A stretch of DNA of 31,482 bases from contig RZYK01000005.1 in the NCBI GenBank assembly GCA_009930355.1, positions 1 to 31,482 on the forward strand, in the 5' to 3' direction. The position numbers were made by a program, and so were the translations under genes. Below are positions 7,847 through 16,634 of this stretch, piece after piece. The stretch's first letter is position 1, and each line of letters starts with the position of its first letter. The notes under the pieces are model-generated. The model worked only from the letters and a program-made list of their open reading frames with translations, was not told where the DNA came from and made no database searches. Source of the DNA: Campylobacterota bacterium. Its GTDB lineage: Bacteria > Campylobacterota > Campylobacteria > Campylobacterales > Sulfurospirillaceae.

Positions 7847-10294
7847 ATGGCAAAGGAAATAACTAAAACAAATCAAATCATCAGATCAATAGATACTACA
7901 AAGAAGCGAATAGAAAGAGCCACGAAACTTACTATTGGGAAGTTGCTAGACGATTCCAAAAGTTTAACATTAAAAACCGGTGTAACATATATTGGTATTG
8001 ATTTTGGAACTTCCACAACTGTAGTGAGTTTGGCGACTGGTGATCCTAAAGAGAATAATTTAATATCAACAGCTATTGAACTAAATCAAAAACTTTTTGA
8101 TGGAGCCATCTATAGGAACCACAAAATACCTACAATGGTCGCTTGGTATAATAATACACTTTTAGTTGGCGAAGGTGCGAATCAGTACAAGCAGCAACTA
8201 AAACAAAGCAAAAATTTTTGGCACTCTTTTAAGATGGAATTAGGTGAAGATATAGGTGCTAAATATTCAGAATCAGAACTAAATAATGAAAAAATAAAGA
8301 TTCTAAACCCAAAAGATGTGACAACATTATTTTTTAAATACTTAAAAACACAGATTGAAAAATATGTGAACGAAAATAATTTACCAAATATAATTGAATA
8401 TGCGGTTAGTATCCCTGCTTCTTTTGAGGCAAATCAAAGAAAAGACTTATTGGATAGCTTACATGCTAATAATATGATGCTTCACAAACAAGCACTGATT
8501 GATGAGCCAAATGCTGCATTTTTAAGTTATATATCAAACCAAAATTTAAGAGATGAAGTTCATATAAGCGAAGATTTTCCAACTAACATTTTAGTATTTG
8601 ATTTTGGTGCAGGTACTTGTGATGTATCTATTTTAGAAATAGTAAATTCTACAAAAGGTTATTTATCTAAAAACCTTGCAATATCAAGATTTGATGCACT
8701 GGGTGGAAATGATATTGATAAAAAAATTGCTTTAGACATTTTATTTCCACAGTTTCTAAATGAAAACAATATTGAAGAAAATATATTCAAAACAAAAGAA
8801 AAAAATATAATACTGTCACGACTCGAAAAAGCTGCAGAGTTATTAAAAATAAAAGTTAGTGAAAAGCTAAATTTGATTAAAAATAATCATAATTTTCAAC
8901 AAATATCAAAAAGCAATGAATTATCCCAAATAAGCTATAAAGTTGAACTCAGAACAAAAAGTGGTAATTTTAGTTTAGAAAAACCTTCTATATCTAATTT
9001 TGAATTTGCAAGCATCATGGAAAGTTTTACAACAAGCAATATTGAAGACTATGAAAATCCAAATGATAAAACTATTTTTACTCCTATCATATCTGCACTA
9101 GAAAAATCAAATCTTAATTTTGATGATATTGATTATGTACTATTTGTTGGGGGCAGTGCAAAAAATCCACTTATTCAAAATGCAGTTAAAGAATATTTTG
9201 AAGATTCTATTCATTTGATACCATCAGATTTACAAGCTCATGTGTCAGCTGGAGCTGCTATACATTCACTTATGTATAATGGATTTGGTAAAAATTTGAT
9301 AGACCCAATAACAAGCGAACCGATTCTTGCTATGGTTAAAGATGAAAATAAAGAAATATTAACAACTCTATTAAAAGCTGGAACAACTATACCTTGTCAA
9401 GATGTAATTATTAATAATCTCCACCCACAAAAAGAAAATCAAGAAGTAATTGAAATTCCTCTATATATAGGTTCAAAAGATAAACTTCTACACAATATCA
9501 AGATAAACTCCAAAAATCCGAACGGTTTTACACTAAAAGACAAAATCAAGATAGTGTTATCTGTAAATGCCGACAAAATGCTACTAATAAAAGCTATTGT
9601 GAATGATAATGAAACAATTGAAATAGAACCATTGAACCCATTTAGCAATAAAATAGCTCATATCAAAGATAGAAAAAGATTTGAAATCGAAAAAGAATAT
9701 AATCTTTCAAAAGCCTATAATCATGGACAAGATGATTTAGTATCATTAAGAAAACTTTATGAAGGATATGAAAGATTGGGCTTTAAACTAGATGCTGCAG
9801 AAACTTTAGAAGATTTATATAAAAAGTTTAATTATGGAAGTTTAAATAATATAGGAGTGGCTTACTCAAATGCAGGGGATGAGCAAAAAGCAATGAAGTT
9901 TTATCAAGAAGATTTTAAACAAGAACCATCAGAAGTATCAGCATTTAACATTGCTATGAAATATAAATATAGAGATAAAAATCTTTATGAAGAGTGGCTA
10001 AAAAAATCTTTAGATATTAATCCAAACTATGAGCATTCATTATACTATTATGGGATATATAAAGTTGAAAAAGGTGATAAAAATGAAGGAATGAAAATGA
10101 TAAACAAAGCCTTTAACTCATGGAAAAGTGACTATGAAAATGGTTTATTTAGTTCAAATATATCAACTTTTATCTCTTGTGGAAGATATTTGGGAAAGTA
10201 TGATTTTGCGAATAAGTTAGAAAAAGAAAATCAAGAAAATCAGAAAGATTTTAGTGAATTTAGTGTGCATAATTTAACAAGGATAAAAGAGTGA
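7847..10294 (+). CDS. Hsp70/DnaK-like chaperone with C-terminal TPR repeats
   Basis: This 815-residue protein starts with ~45 unusual residues and then an Hsp70 nucleotide-binding domain: phosphate-1 motif IGIDFGTSTTVV (D52), phosphate-2 motif FDFGAGTCDVS (D252) and adenosine motif FVGGSAKNP (G435/G436). A beta-rich region at about 490-610 could be a substrate-binding part (LLKAGTTIPC resembles the DnaK linker area). The helical lid is replaced by TPR-like helices at about 630-775 (GVAYSNAGDEQKAMKFYQEDFKQEPS). It is too divergent to be housekeeping DnaK, and no grpE is nearby. The last gene of the operon encodes a J-domain, a plausible dedicated partner. AAGGA precedes the ATG. The gene opens a four-gene operon with a gap of 32 bases to the helicase gene. 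Confidence 0.85.
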   Translation: MAKEITKTNQIIRSIDTTKKRIERATKLTIGKLLDDSKSLTLKTGVTYIGIDFGTSTTVVSLATGDPKENNLISTAIELNQKLFDGAIYRNHKIPTMVAWYNNTLLVGEGANQYKQQLKQSKNFWHSFKMELGEDIGAKYSESELNNEKIKILNPKDVTTLFFKYLKTQIEKYVNENNLPNIIEYAVSIPASFEANQRKDLLDSLHANNMMLHKQALIDEPNAAFLSYISNQNLRDEVHISEDFPTNILVFDFGAGTCDVSILEIVNSTKGYLSKNLAISRFDALGGNDIDKKIALDILFPQFLNENNIEENIFKTKEKNIILSRLEKAAELLKIKVSEKLNLIKNNHNFQQISKSNELSQISYKVELRTKSGNFSLEKPSISNFEFASIMESFTTSNIEDYENPNDKTIFTPIISALEKSNLNFDDIDYVLFVGGSAKNPLIQNAVKEYFEDSIHLIPSDLQAHVSAGAAIHSLMYNGFGKNLIDPITSEPILAMVKDENKEILTTLLKAGTTIPCQDVIINNLHPQKENQEVIEIPLYIGSKDKLLHNIKINSKNPNGFTLKDKIKIVLSVNADKMLLIKAIVNDNETIEIEPLNPFSNKIAHIKDRKRFEIEKEYNLSKAYNHGQDDLVSLRKLYEGYERLGFKLDAAETLEDLYKKFNYGSLNNIGVAYSNAGDEQKAMKFYQEDFKQEPSEVSAFNIAMKYKYRDKNLYEEWLKKSLDINPNYEHSLYYYGIYKVEKGDKNEGMKMINKAFNSWKSDYENGLFSSNISTFISCGRYLGKYDFANKLEKENQENQKDFSEFSVHNLTRIKE

Positions 10295-10326
10295 GTTTTG
10301 TGCAAAAGAAAAAAGGAGAGTAAGCT

Positions 10327-11520
10327 ATGAGCCAATGGATGATACCACTAGATAAACTATCTGATGAACAAAGACAATTTATAGATGAAGAGATACCAAA
10401 AAATAGGAATCAATGGATAAGAGGATATGCAGGAAGTGGAAAATCTGTGTTATTGGTACATGGGATTTTTGACTTGATAACTAAAAATCCAAATATTCGT
10501 ATTTGTGTAGTTGTTTTTACTCACTCGTTAAGACAGCTTTTTAGTGCAGGTTTTAAAGAATTAAAGATTTCAGATAAAAATGTATATATTTGTACTTATC
10601 ACCAATTTAGAAAAGACAATTATAATTTTGATTATATATTTTGTGATGAAATTCAAGATTTACCAAAATCAATTTTGGACAAAATGAAAGCAAATGCCAA
10701 GTATGTGATAAGTGGCGGAGATGAAAATCAATCGATTTATGATAAAGACCCTCAATCACCGTATGAGCCTGTAGTAAATTCGTCAGAAATTGGAAATATC
10801 TTAAGTGCAAATACTTGGAACCTTAATACAATTTATAGACTGTCTAAGTCTTTGGTAAAATTGGTCTCCATTTTTATGCCATCAATGGGAATGTTATCTT
10901 CAAAAACTGATAATACAAAAAAAGATGTTACACCTAATCTTGCTAAAGCAAGTTCTAAAGATAAAGAAGTGAAGTATATATTAACAAATGCTCAAACAAA
11001 AATAAGCATACAAGAGAATACCGTAATAATTTTACCAGGGCATGATAGTGTCATAGAGTTTATCAATACTGCATTAAGGCAAGCCAACAAAAATATATGG
11101 GATCCAGAAGACTCTAGTAATAAAAATAGATGGGGAAAGACTGATTTTGGAAGCTTGAATCGACATCTGAAAAATAATAAAATTAATATAGAGTATATTG
11201 GCAATAGTTATGGTGATTTGTATAACAATGGGAACACAGATAAAATCCTAGTGATGACATATCATAGTTCTAAGGGACTTGATTTTGATAATGTTTATTT
11301 GCCATTTATGGGAAAGTACCACAACGATAAGGCTATGTATTATTTTAATGATACATTGTTTATGGTTGGGATGACAAGAAGTAAGCTTGCACTTACTATC
11401 ACTTATTCGGATAGTATGAACAACTATGTAAGTAGAATAGAAAATAATTGTAACAAAATTGATATAGATAATATAATGAGTCAATCATCAAGTAATTTTG
11501 ATGACGATTTTGACTTTTAG
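10327..11520 (+). CDS. Compact SF1 (UvrD-like) helicase-type ATPase
   Basis: This 397-residue protein has the ordered motifs of a superfamily 1 helicase: Walker A G33-YAGSGKS-40, Walker B FCDEIQD (D107, E108), motif III region ISGGDENQSIYD, motif V TYHSSKGLDFDNVYL and motif VI VGMTRSKLALTITYS. It is much shorter than UvrD or Rep (~700 residues) and has little room for the 1B and 2B inserts, so it may be a translocase or nucleic-acid-triggered ATPase. A run of acidic residues (FDDDFDF) closes the protein. AAAGGAGAG precedes the ATG. It sits between the Hsp70-like gene and an unknown gene 9 bases downstream, which suggests all four are made together. Confidence 0.82.
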   Translation: MSQWMIPLDKLSDEQRQFIDEEIPKNRNQWIRGYAGSGKSVLLVHGIFDLITKNPNIRICVVVFTHSLRQLFSAGFKELKISDKNVYICTYHQFRKDNYNFDYIFCDEIQDLPKSILDKMKANAKYVISGGDENQSIYDKDPQSPYEPVVNSSEIGNILSANTWNLNTIYRLSKSLVKLVSIFMPSMGMLSSKTDNTKKDVTPNLAKASSKDKEVKYILTNAQTKISIQENTVIILPGHDSVIEFINTALRQANKNIWDPEDSSNKNRWGKTDFGSLNRHLKNNKINIEYIGNSYGDLYNNGNTDKILVMTYHSSKGLDFDNVYLPFMGKYHNDKAMYYFNDTLFMVGMTRSKLALTITYSDSMNNYVSRIENNCNKIDIDNIMSQSSSNFDDDFDF

Positions 11521-11529
11521 GAGAAATAA

Positions 11530-12900
11530 ATGAAATATACAATAATTAGCAGAGAAGAACTGATAAAATTAATAAAATTTGGTACTATTTATCAAAGTAT
11601 CAATTATATTTTTGATGAAAAAAATAAAGATTTGAAGATAGAAGAGCTATTGAAAGCATTGCCGTATGATGATGAACTTGGATTTGTAATCGTTAAGTTT
11701 ACTTATAATGAGTCCTCTGCATTTGATAGTATTAAGACATTGATTGAGCTAGACATTAAAGATATTATTAATATATTTTGTTTGTCAAATCAAGCACTTG
11801 AATTTTACAAAACAAAATTTAATCCAAATATTAAATTTAAGCTTTTTGAAAATCTGAAACTGATAGAAAATATTAATAAATACAAAGTAATCGAAGATAA
11901 GAAAAAAGGTGTTAAAGCTTTAGCTGAAATTTTTAAACTAGAACTCAAAAATAATCAAGGTAAATTGGATGAAGAGTATATCCAAGAGTTACTGAACTAC
12001 AAAGAAATAGGCTATCTTAATCAGGATTTTAGAAGCTTTTATCATGATATATTTTGTTATGAAAGAAAAAATAGTTTTTTTAAAGAAGATGTAGGTTTTC
12101 TATCTGATGTAACTGCATTGAATAAAATGCAAGATATTCGCACTAATAAAGAAATTTTTTTAAGTGGAAATTTTGATATCAAATTGGGTAATCCATCAGA
12201 CAAAGACAAAAAAATAAAAGAACTTGTAGATAATACTCTCAACAAACTACCTGACAACGAAAAAAAAGATGAGCTGATAAAGAAAATTTTAATTGGCACA
12301 ATTTTTCTTAAATCAAAGAGTTTATTAGATTCAGAAAAAAGAGAAATAAACTACTGGGATGAGTTTTTAAATTTGATACACGAATTTAAAAATGATTATT
12401 TTGAAGAAACTAAAATAGCACTATGGTATATTGGTGTATTTTTGGGTTATAAGTATCTTTATGATGATTATTATAAACAGCTGGATTTAAATATTTTTCA
12501 AGAAAATAATGTATCAAAAATTGGGGAAAGTATTGTAGAGGAAACAAGTCCACTAGAACTAGAACTTGAAAAAATGGTAAAAGAAAATAAAGAGTTGAAG
12601 GAAAAAGTTCAAGTATTGGAAAAGCAACTTGAAAGTAACGAAAATTATGAAAGTAAAAATTCAGAAGAAACACAAGCACTAAACCATGAACAGACTTCAT
12701 CACAAGAGGATGATAAAAATAGCTCAAGTGTAAATAATATAAAAGAATTTCTTAATAAATTAGCAATTGAATCGTTATGGGAACTTTATTTTAGACCAAA
12801 TTCTCATAAACTAAAATTGCAGAAAGATATTAAAGATAAATATAACACTGATAATAAAGAAGAGTTAATTGAAAAAATATTAACAATTAGCTTATTATGA
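11530..12900 (+). CDS. Unknown protein with coiled coil, third gene of the Hsp70 operon
   Basis: I do not recognise a family for this 456-residue protein. It is rich in Lys, Glu, Asn and Ile and appears mostly helical. Residues about 335-375 form a coiled coil (LELELEKMVKENKELKEKVQ) followed by a Ser/Asn/Glu-rich linker and a ~55-residue C-terminal block with an IESLWELYFRPNSHKLK motif. No signal peptide, membrane segment or catalytic motif is visible. A GGAGAAATAA ribosome site precedes the ATG. Its stop overlaps the next gene's start (ATGA), so the two are translationally coupled. It may be a scaffold or client-recognition subunit; that is inference from position only. Confidence 0.7.
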   Translation: MKYTIISREELIKLIKFGTIYQSINYIFDEKNKDLKIEELLKALPYDDELGFVIVKFTYNESSAFDSIKTLIELDIKDIINIFCLSNQALEFYKTKFNPNIKFKLFENLKLIENINKYKVIEDKKKGVKALAEIFKLELKNNQGKLDEEYIQELLNYKEIGYLNQDFRSFYHDIFCYERKNSFFKEDVGFLSDVTALNKMQDIRTNKEIFLSGNFDIKLGNPSDKDKKIKELVDNTLNKLPDNEKKDELIKKILIGTIFLKSKSLLDSEKREINYWDEFLNLIHEFKNDYFEETKIALWYIGVFLGYKYLYDDYYKQLDLNIFQENNVSKIGESIVEETSPLELELEKMVKENKELKEKVQVLEKQLESNENYESKNSEETQALNHEQTSSQEDDKNSSSVNNIKEFLNKLAIESLWELYFRPNSHKLKLQKDIKDKYNTDNKEELIEKILTISLL

Positions 12901-15746
12901 TCAATTCAATTACAATTCAATCTGCAGATAGAGAATATCAACTTCTAAAAAAAGAGTTATCAGATCTTGAAATAAAACTACAGTCTTTATCTGATAAAAA
13001 AAATGAGTATTTGAGAGATATTGAAGATTTTAATCTTCAATATACTCTTTATCTTGGTGAGTTAATTGAAAATATATTGAGACTCAAAAAAGATATTTTA
13101 TACAAAAAAACTCAATCAATGAACAATCAAGAATCTTATGCGGAAACTAATAAGATAATAGCTCAAATACAAGAAGCTTTATTTAGGTTAGAAAATACTT
13201 TAAATATACTTGATAAAAGTGATACAAGATATGAAGAAACTTTTCAATTGTATAATGAGTTACAAGAAGAACTTAAAACATACAATGAGCAGTTGAATAG
13301 TTTAGAAGATCAGTTGTATAGTTTTGATCATATTGAGAATTATCAATCCCAATATGATTTCGCGAAAAAAGAATATCAAGAATATTACAAAGAGTATTCA
13401 CAAATCAAAGATGAAGAACAAAAATTTTCCTTAAATGAAACAGAAAAATTAGAGTTAAAGAGTCTTTGGAAAAAAGCTTGTAAGCTTTGTCATCCAGATA
13501 TTGTCAGTGATAATTTAAAAGAAAAAGCTCATGAGATAATGCAATTACTCAATGAAGCCTATAGTAAAAAAGATATTGAAAAAGTCAAATCTATTTTAAA
13601 AGATTTAGAAAATAGTAATTTTTTTAAAATAATAAGTAACGAAATAGATGACTTAAAATTAATTAAATTGAAGATCGAAGAATATCAAAATAAAATTAAA
13701 AATCTTCAATTTGAAATTGAAAATATAAAAAATGATGAAACTTTTGAGATAATTTCAGACAAAACAAAATGGGAACAATACTTTAGAGACATCAAATTAA
13801 ACCTTACCACTCAAAAACAAAGTCTTGAAAGTGAAGTAAAAAAATTACGAAACGAAATCCATGAATATTTTGACTTATATTTGTTTTCAAAAAATATCGT
13901 AAATATCACAAGCCAAGATAAGTTTGAACAATATTTAGAAAGTTGCTACAGTGAATTTGAAAACTTTTTTCAATCAAAGGATTTTAAAGAGCTTCATACA
14001 GATATAGAAATAATACTAGAAATTATAAATCAAAATAATGTTATCAAAAATAATAGCAGCAAGATAATTAACTCCTTTATAATTCTTTTAGCTCAGTTTT
14101 GTGAACAAACAGATTCTATTAGTTTAGTGAATAATCTATTGAAATATTTGCCAGAAGGTAGTTTCAAACTTCAATTTGAGGCAAAACTTATTTATATTAC
14201 TAAGAACAACTATTCTGATGAACTAATAAAAATATTAAATTTACTTCAAGATTCTGCAAGAATTGATGAATATAACACAAAAGCAATCAAAGCATTTTTA
14301 TACTTTTTTCAAGAATCGTTACAACAATTTCAAAAGACACAAAATGAAATTTTTGCAAAAGAATTAATAAATACTTTAATTGAACAAAAATTAAATTTTG
14401 AATTTTTACAAGACAATTTTTTAGTTGGTTTTTTTGAAACAATAAGTGATTTTAATATACCACAATCACTTGAGCTTGTGGCTCAACACTTAGAGCAAAT
14501 AAGCTCTAAAATAACTATTTGTAACCCAGATACTTTAAATATAATCATGGAATCAAGTAGCTATTCTCAAGCTCTAAAAAATCTAAAACACCCAACCTTT
14601 GAAACCATTCGAAATATATCATTCCATTACATCCATTCCATCGGCGACCCTCAAGAGCTTTATGATAGACTTCAAAGGGGCGAAAAAATTATTGATGATG
14701 AAAACCTACTTTATAAATATCTTACTTCTTTTGGTAGTAAGCATAAGCAAAAGCTTGATAGTGCTTTTGAATTGATTATAGATAAAATAAAAAATAAAAA
14801 ATTTGACATTGTAGATTGGGGGTGTGGTCAAGCAACAGCTACTATGTCGCTTTTGGATTATGCAAAAAAGAGAAATATAACATTAGAGATTGAAAATATA
14901 ACTTTGATAGAACCATCAGCTTTGGCCCTTAGTCGAGGCTTGCTTCATATTGACGTGCTCAAGCAAAAAAGTTATAACATTAAGGCTATCAATTGTGATT
15001 TTGACTGTTTGGATGAAACTCAAATTATCACCCTGATGCCAACAACACTTCATTTGTTTTCAAATATTTTAGATCTAGAAAGTTTTTCACTTGGAAATAT
15101 ATTTTTCAAAAAAGTTTCTAATATCTTGACAGATGATTCTATATTTGTTTGTGTAAGTCCAAACAGAAATGATAAACTTAACAGTCGATTAGATCATTTT
15201 TATAACTATTTCAATGAAAATTTTGACACTTCCTTGATTTCATCTCGAAATAGTGATATTAATGGTCATAAACGATATGAAAAAATATTTACTGTGAGAC
15301 GAGCGTCCCAAGAAATTTCTGAAATACAAGCAACACTCACTACTCCTCATATTTATCAAACGTTAATAGCAGAGTTAGATCAATACAAGCAGCATATTTC
15401 TCCTATCCTTGATGTCGATAATCTTGAAATGGCTATGCAAAATGATCCGGAATACATTATTTTCAAAGTCAGAAAAGTTGCGGATTCATTGACGACAAAA
15501 ATTTATGCCCGTTATGAATCCAATTTGGAATCGATTTCGTTCAGTGATAAAATTCGATATTTATCCTATCAGAATAAAGTTCTGACCAAGACGATGAAAA
15601 ATTACCTTCAAACCATAAGGACCATTGGAAACGTCGGTGTACATGAAGAAAGAAGCGACTTTAATACACAACAATACGATGCGCATATGATGCTCTTTGC
15701 TCTCATTAGCCTTGTTAAAGAGCTGTGCGAAAGAAAATTTATCTAG
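12897..15746 (+). CDS. Coiled coil / J-domain / methyltransferase-like / DUF4145-like fusion
   Basis: This 949-residue protein combines several parts. Residues 1-175 are coiled coil. Residues about 180-235 look like a J-domain: LWKKACKLCHPDIV contains the invariant H199-P200-D201, followed by a helix LLNEAYSKKD. A second coiled coil covers 240-330 and a helical region ~330-590. Near 637-650 VDWGCGQATATMSLLDY is motif I of Rossmann-type SAM methyltransferases, and a likely fold extends to ~800. The last ~120 residues resemble DUF4145, a HEPN-related fold, with R908-TIGNVGV-H916. The J-domain should stimulate the Hsp70-like ATPase encoded at the start of the operon. The spacing R-x7-H differs from catalytic HEPN RNases. 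The fusion is continuous, with no stop. Confidence 0.75.
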   Translation: MINSITIQSADREYQLLKKELSDLEIKLQSLSDKKNEYLRDIEDFNLQYTLYLGELIENILRLKKDILYKKTQSMNNQESYAETNKIIAQIQEALFRLENTLNILDKSDTRYEETFQLYNELQEELKTYNEQLNSLEDQLYSFDHIENYQSQYDFAKKEYQEYYKEYSQIKDEEQKFSLNETEKLELKSLWKKACKLCHPDIVSDNLKEKAHEIMQLLNEAYSKKDIEKVKSILKDLENSNFFKIISNEIDDLKLIKLKIEEYQNKIKNLQFEIENIKNDETFEIISDKTKWEQYFRDIKLNLTTQKQSLESEVKKLRNEIHEYFDLYLFSKNIVNITSQDKFEQYLESCYSEFENFFQSKDFKELHTDIEIILEIINQNNVIKNNSSKIINSFIILLAQFCEQTDSISLVNNLLKYLPEGSFKLQFEAKLIYITKNNYSDELIKILNLLQDSARIDEYNTKAIKAFLYFFQESLQQFQKTQNEIFAKELINTLIEQKLNFEFLQDNFLVGFFETISDFNIPQSLELVAQHLEQISSKITICNPDTLNIIMESSSYSQALKNLKHPTFETIRNISFHYIHSIGDPQELYDRLQRGEKIIDDENLLYKYLTSFGSKHKQKLDSAFELIIDKIKNKKFDIVDWGCGQATATMSLLDYAKKRNITLEIENITLIEPSALALSRGLLHIDVLKQKSYNIKAINCDFDCLDETQIITLMPTTLHLFSNILDLESFSLGNIFFKKVSNILTDDSIFVCVSPNRNDKLNSRLDHFYNYFNENFDTSLISSRNSDINGHKRYEKIFTVRRASQEISEIQATLTTPHIYQTLIAELDQYKQHISPILDVDNLEMAMQNDPEYIIFKVRKVADSLTTKIYARYESNLESISFSDKIRYLSYQNKVLTKTMKNYLQTIRTIGNVGVHEERSDFNTQQYDAHMMLFALISLVKELCERKFI

Positions 15747-15776
15747 ACATTTAGTGTCTATCTGTTTTTCTACTAT
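15744..15776 (+). promoter_or_regulatory. WYL-type operator/promoter 4 (LRR gene)
   Basis: TAGACA-TTTAG-TGTCTA (15744-15760) is a perfect 6-bp inverted repeat with the standard 5-bp centre. TGTC is followed after 12 bases by TACTAT (15771-15776). The site begins at the stop codon of the J-protein gene, and the LRR gene starts 24 bases after the -10 box. Confidence 0.75.
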
Positions 15777-15800
15777 TATAAAAAATATAGAGGAAAACAG

Positions 15801-16229
15801 ATGTCACCTTATGAAATGTGTAATCATAAATTAATTGAATTCATCACGCACAATCGCTGCAATTTGTCCAATGCCTCTATGACAGACATTGATGAAAAAT
15901 TATTTGAATTTTCACACATTGAAGTATTGGATTTGAGCGAAAACCATTTAAAAGCGTTACCTGCTTCAATCAAAAATCTCAAAAATTTAAAAACACTCAT
16001 TCTTTCAGACAACTTATTTGAAGCAATTCCTGATTTTATTGGGGACCTCAAATACCTTGAAAGCCTCTATTTATCAGGTAACCAGCTTAGTACATTGCCC
16101 AACACAATAACAAAACTTAAAAATATTAAATGGTTAAGTCTTGCAGAGAACGAAAATTTAGTATTATCAAATGCGCAAATGAAGTGGATTAATAGTTTAA
16201 AATCAAACGGAAGTACTGTAATTATTTAA
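15801..16229 (+). CDS. Small leucine-rich-repeat protein
   Basis: This 142-residue protein has about four leucine-rich repeats of ~23 residues between residues 30 and 125 (VLDLSENHLKALPASIKNLK, then two close copies and a weaker fourth). The short N-terminal cap contains Cys. Such LRRs form a curved interaction surface and have no enzymatic activity. No signal peptide is seen, so it is probably cytoplasmic. AGAGGAAAACAG precedes the ATG. It is a single-gene unit flanked on both sides by WYL-type promoters, which indicates it is regulated with the rest of the island. Confidence 0.82.
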   Translation: MSPYEMCNHKLIEFITHNRCNLSNASMTDIDEKLFEFSHIEVLDLSENHLKALPASIKNLKNLKTLILSDNLFEAIPDFIGDLKYLESLYLSGNQLSTLPNTITKLKNIKWLSLAENENLVLSNAQMKWINSLKSNGSTVII

Positions 16230-16267
16230 TTTAATAGACAAAATATGTCTATTAAACTCATTAAAAT
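16230..16267 (+). promoter_or_regulatory. WYL-type operator/promoter 5 (DUF4258-like gene)
   Basis: Perfect 11-bp arms TTTAATAGACA/TGTCTATTAAA around AAATA (16230-16256), the longest palindrome of the promoter set after the hairpin at 5297. TGTC (16246-16249) is followed after 12 bases by TAAAAT (16262-16267). Confidence 0.8.
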
Positions 16268-16295
16268 TCTTTCATATCAAACGAAAGGGTTTAAC

Positions 16296-16574
16296 ATGAA
16301 AGTAACACTACATGCTTCTGAGCGATTCTTACAACGCGTTATGAATAAAACATCGTTTTCTGTTCAAGATATCTTAAGAACCAAAGAGTACTTAGAAAAT
16401 CTCGTTGGAAATCTCGTCGTAGGGTCATACCGAAAACATGTTGTCATCCCTAACCACCAACGCTTCTTTGGAGTATACCAAGAAAATACCCTCATTACCG
16501 TCATCCCAAAAGATAAAAAGTACATGGCTCCTATGAAAAGGCTTAAAACCAAAGCTTTTGATCTCGACTACTAA
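16296..16574 (+). CDS. Small DUF4258-like protein
   Basis: This 92-residue protein begins MKVTLHASERFLQRVMNKTS and continues with GSYRKHVVIPNHQRFFGVYQ and LITVIPKDKKY. The H-A-x-x-R-x-x-x-R opening, an internal strand pair and a final basic strand resemble DUF4258, a small fold sometimes compared with RelE/BrnT toxins. No antitoxin gene is next to it. The ATG at 16296 has the ribosome site GAAAGGG; the in-frame ATG at 16245 lies inside the operator and upstream of the -10 box, so it is rejected. Family assignment is tentative. It forms its own WYL-controlled unit. Confidence 0.6.
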   Translation: MKVTLHASERFLQRVMNKTSFSVQDILRTKEYLENLVGNLVVGSYRKHVVIPNHQRFFGVYQENTLITVIPKDKKYMAPMKRLKTKAFDLDY

Positions 16575-16582
16575 TTATTATC

Positions 16583-16604
16583 TGTCCACCTAAAAGACTA
16601 AACT
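16583..16604 (+). promoter_or_regulatory. WYL-type half-site promoter 6 (ClpA-D2 gene)
   Basis: Only the downstream half TGTC (16583-16586) is kept, followed after 12 bases by TAAACT (16599-16604). The upstream half reads ATTA instead of GACA. It has the exact spacing of the other sites and lies 30 bases before the GTG start at 16635. Confidence 0.5.
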
Positions 16605-16634
16605 TTACTTCAACATCATTAAAAAGGATTCAAT

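Noticed and set aside
12410..12727. Minus-strand frame of 105 codons inside the unknown operon gene
   Set aside because: It is a Phe/Leu/Tyr-rich shadow of an AT-rich coding strand with no ribosome site.
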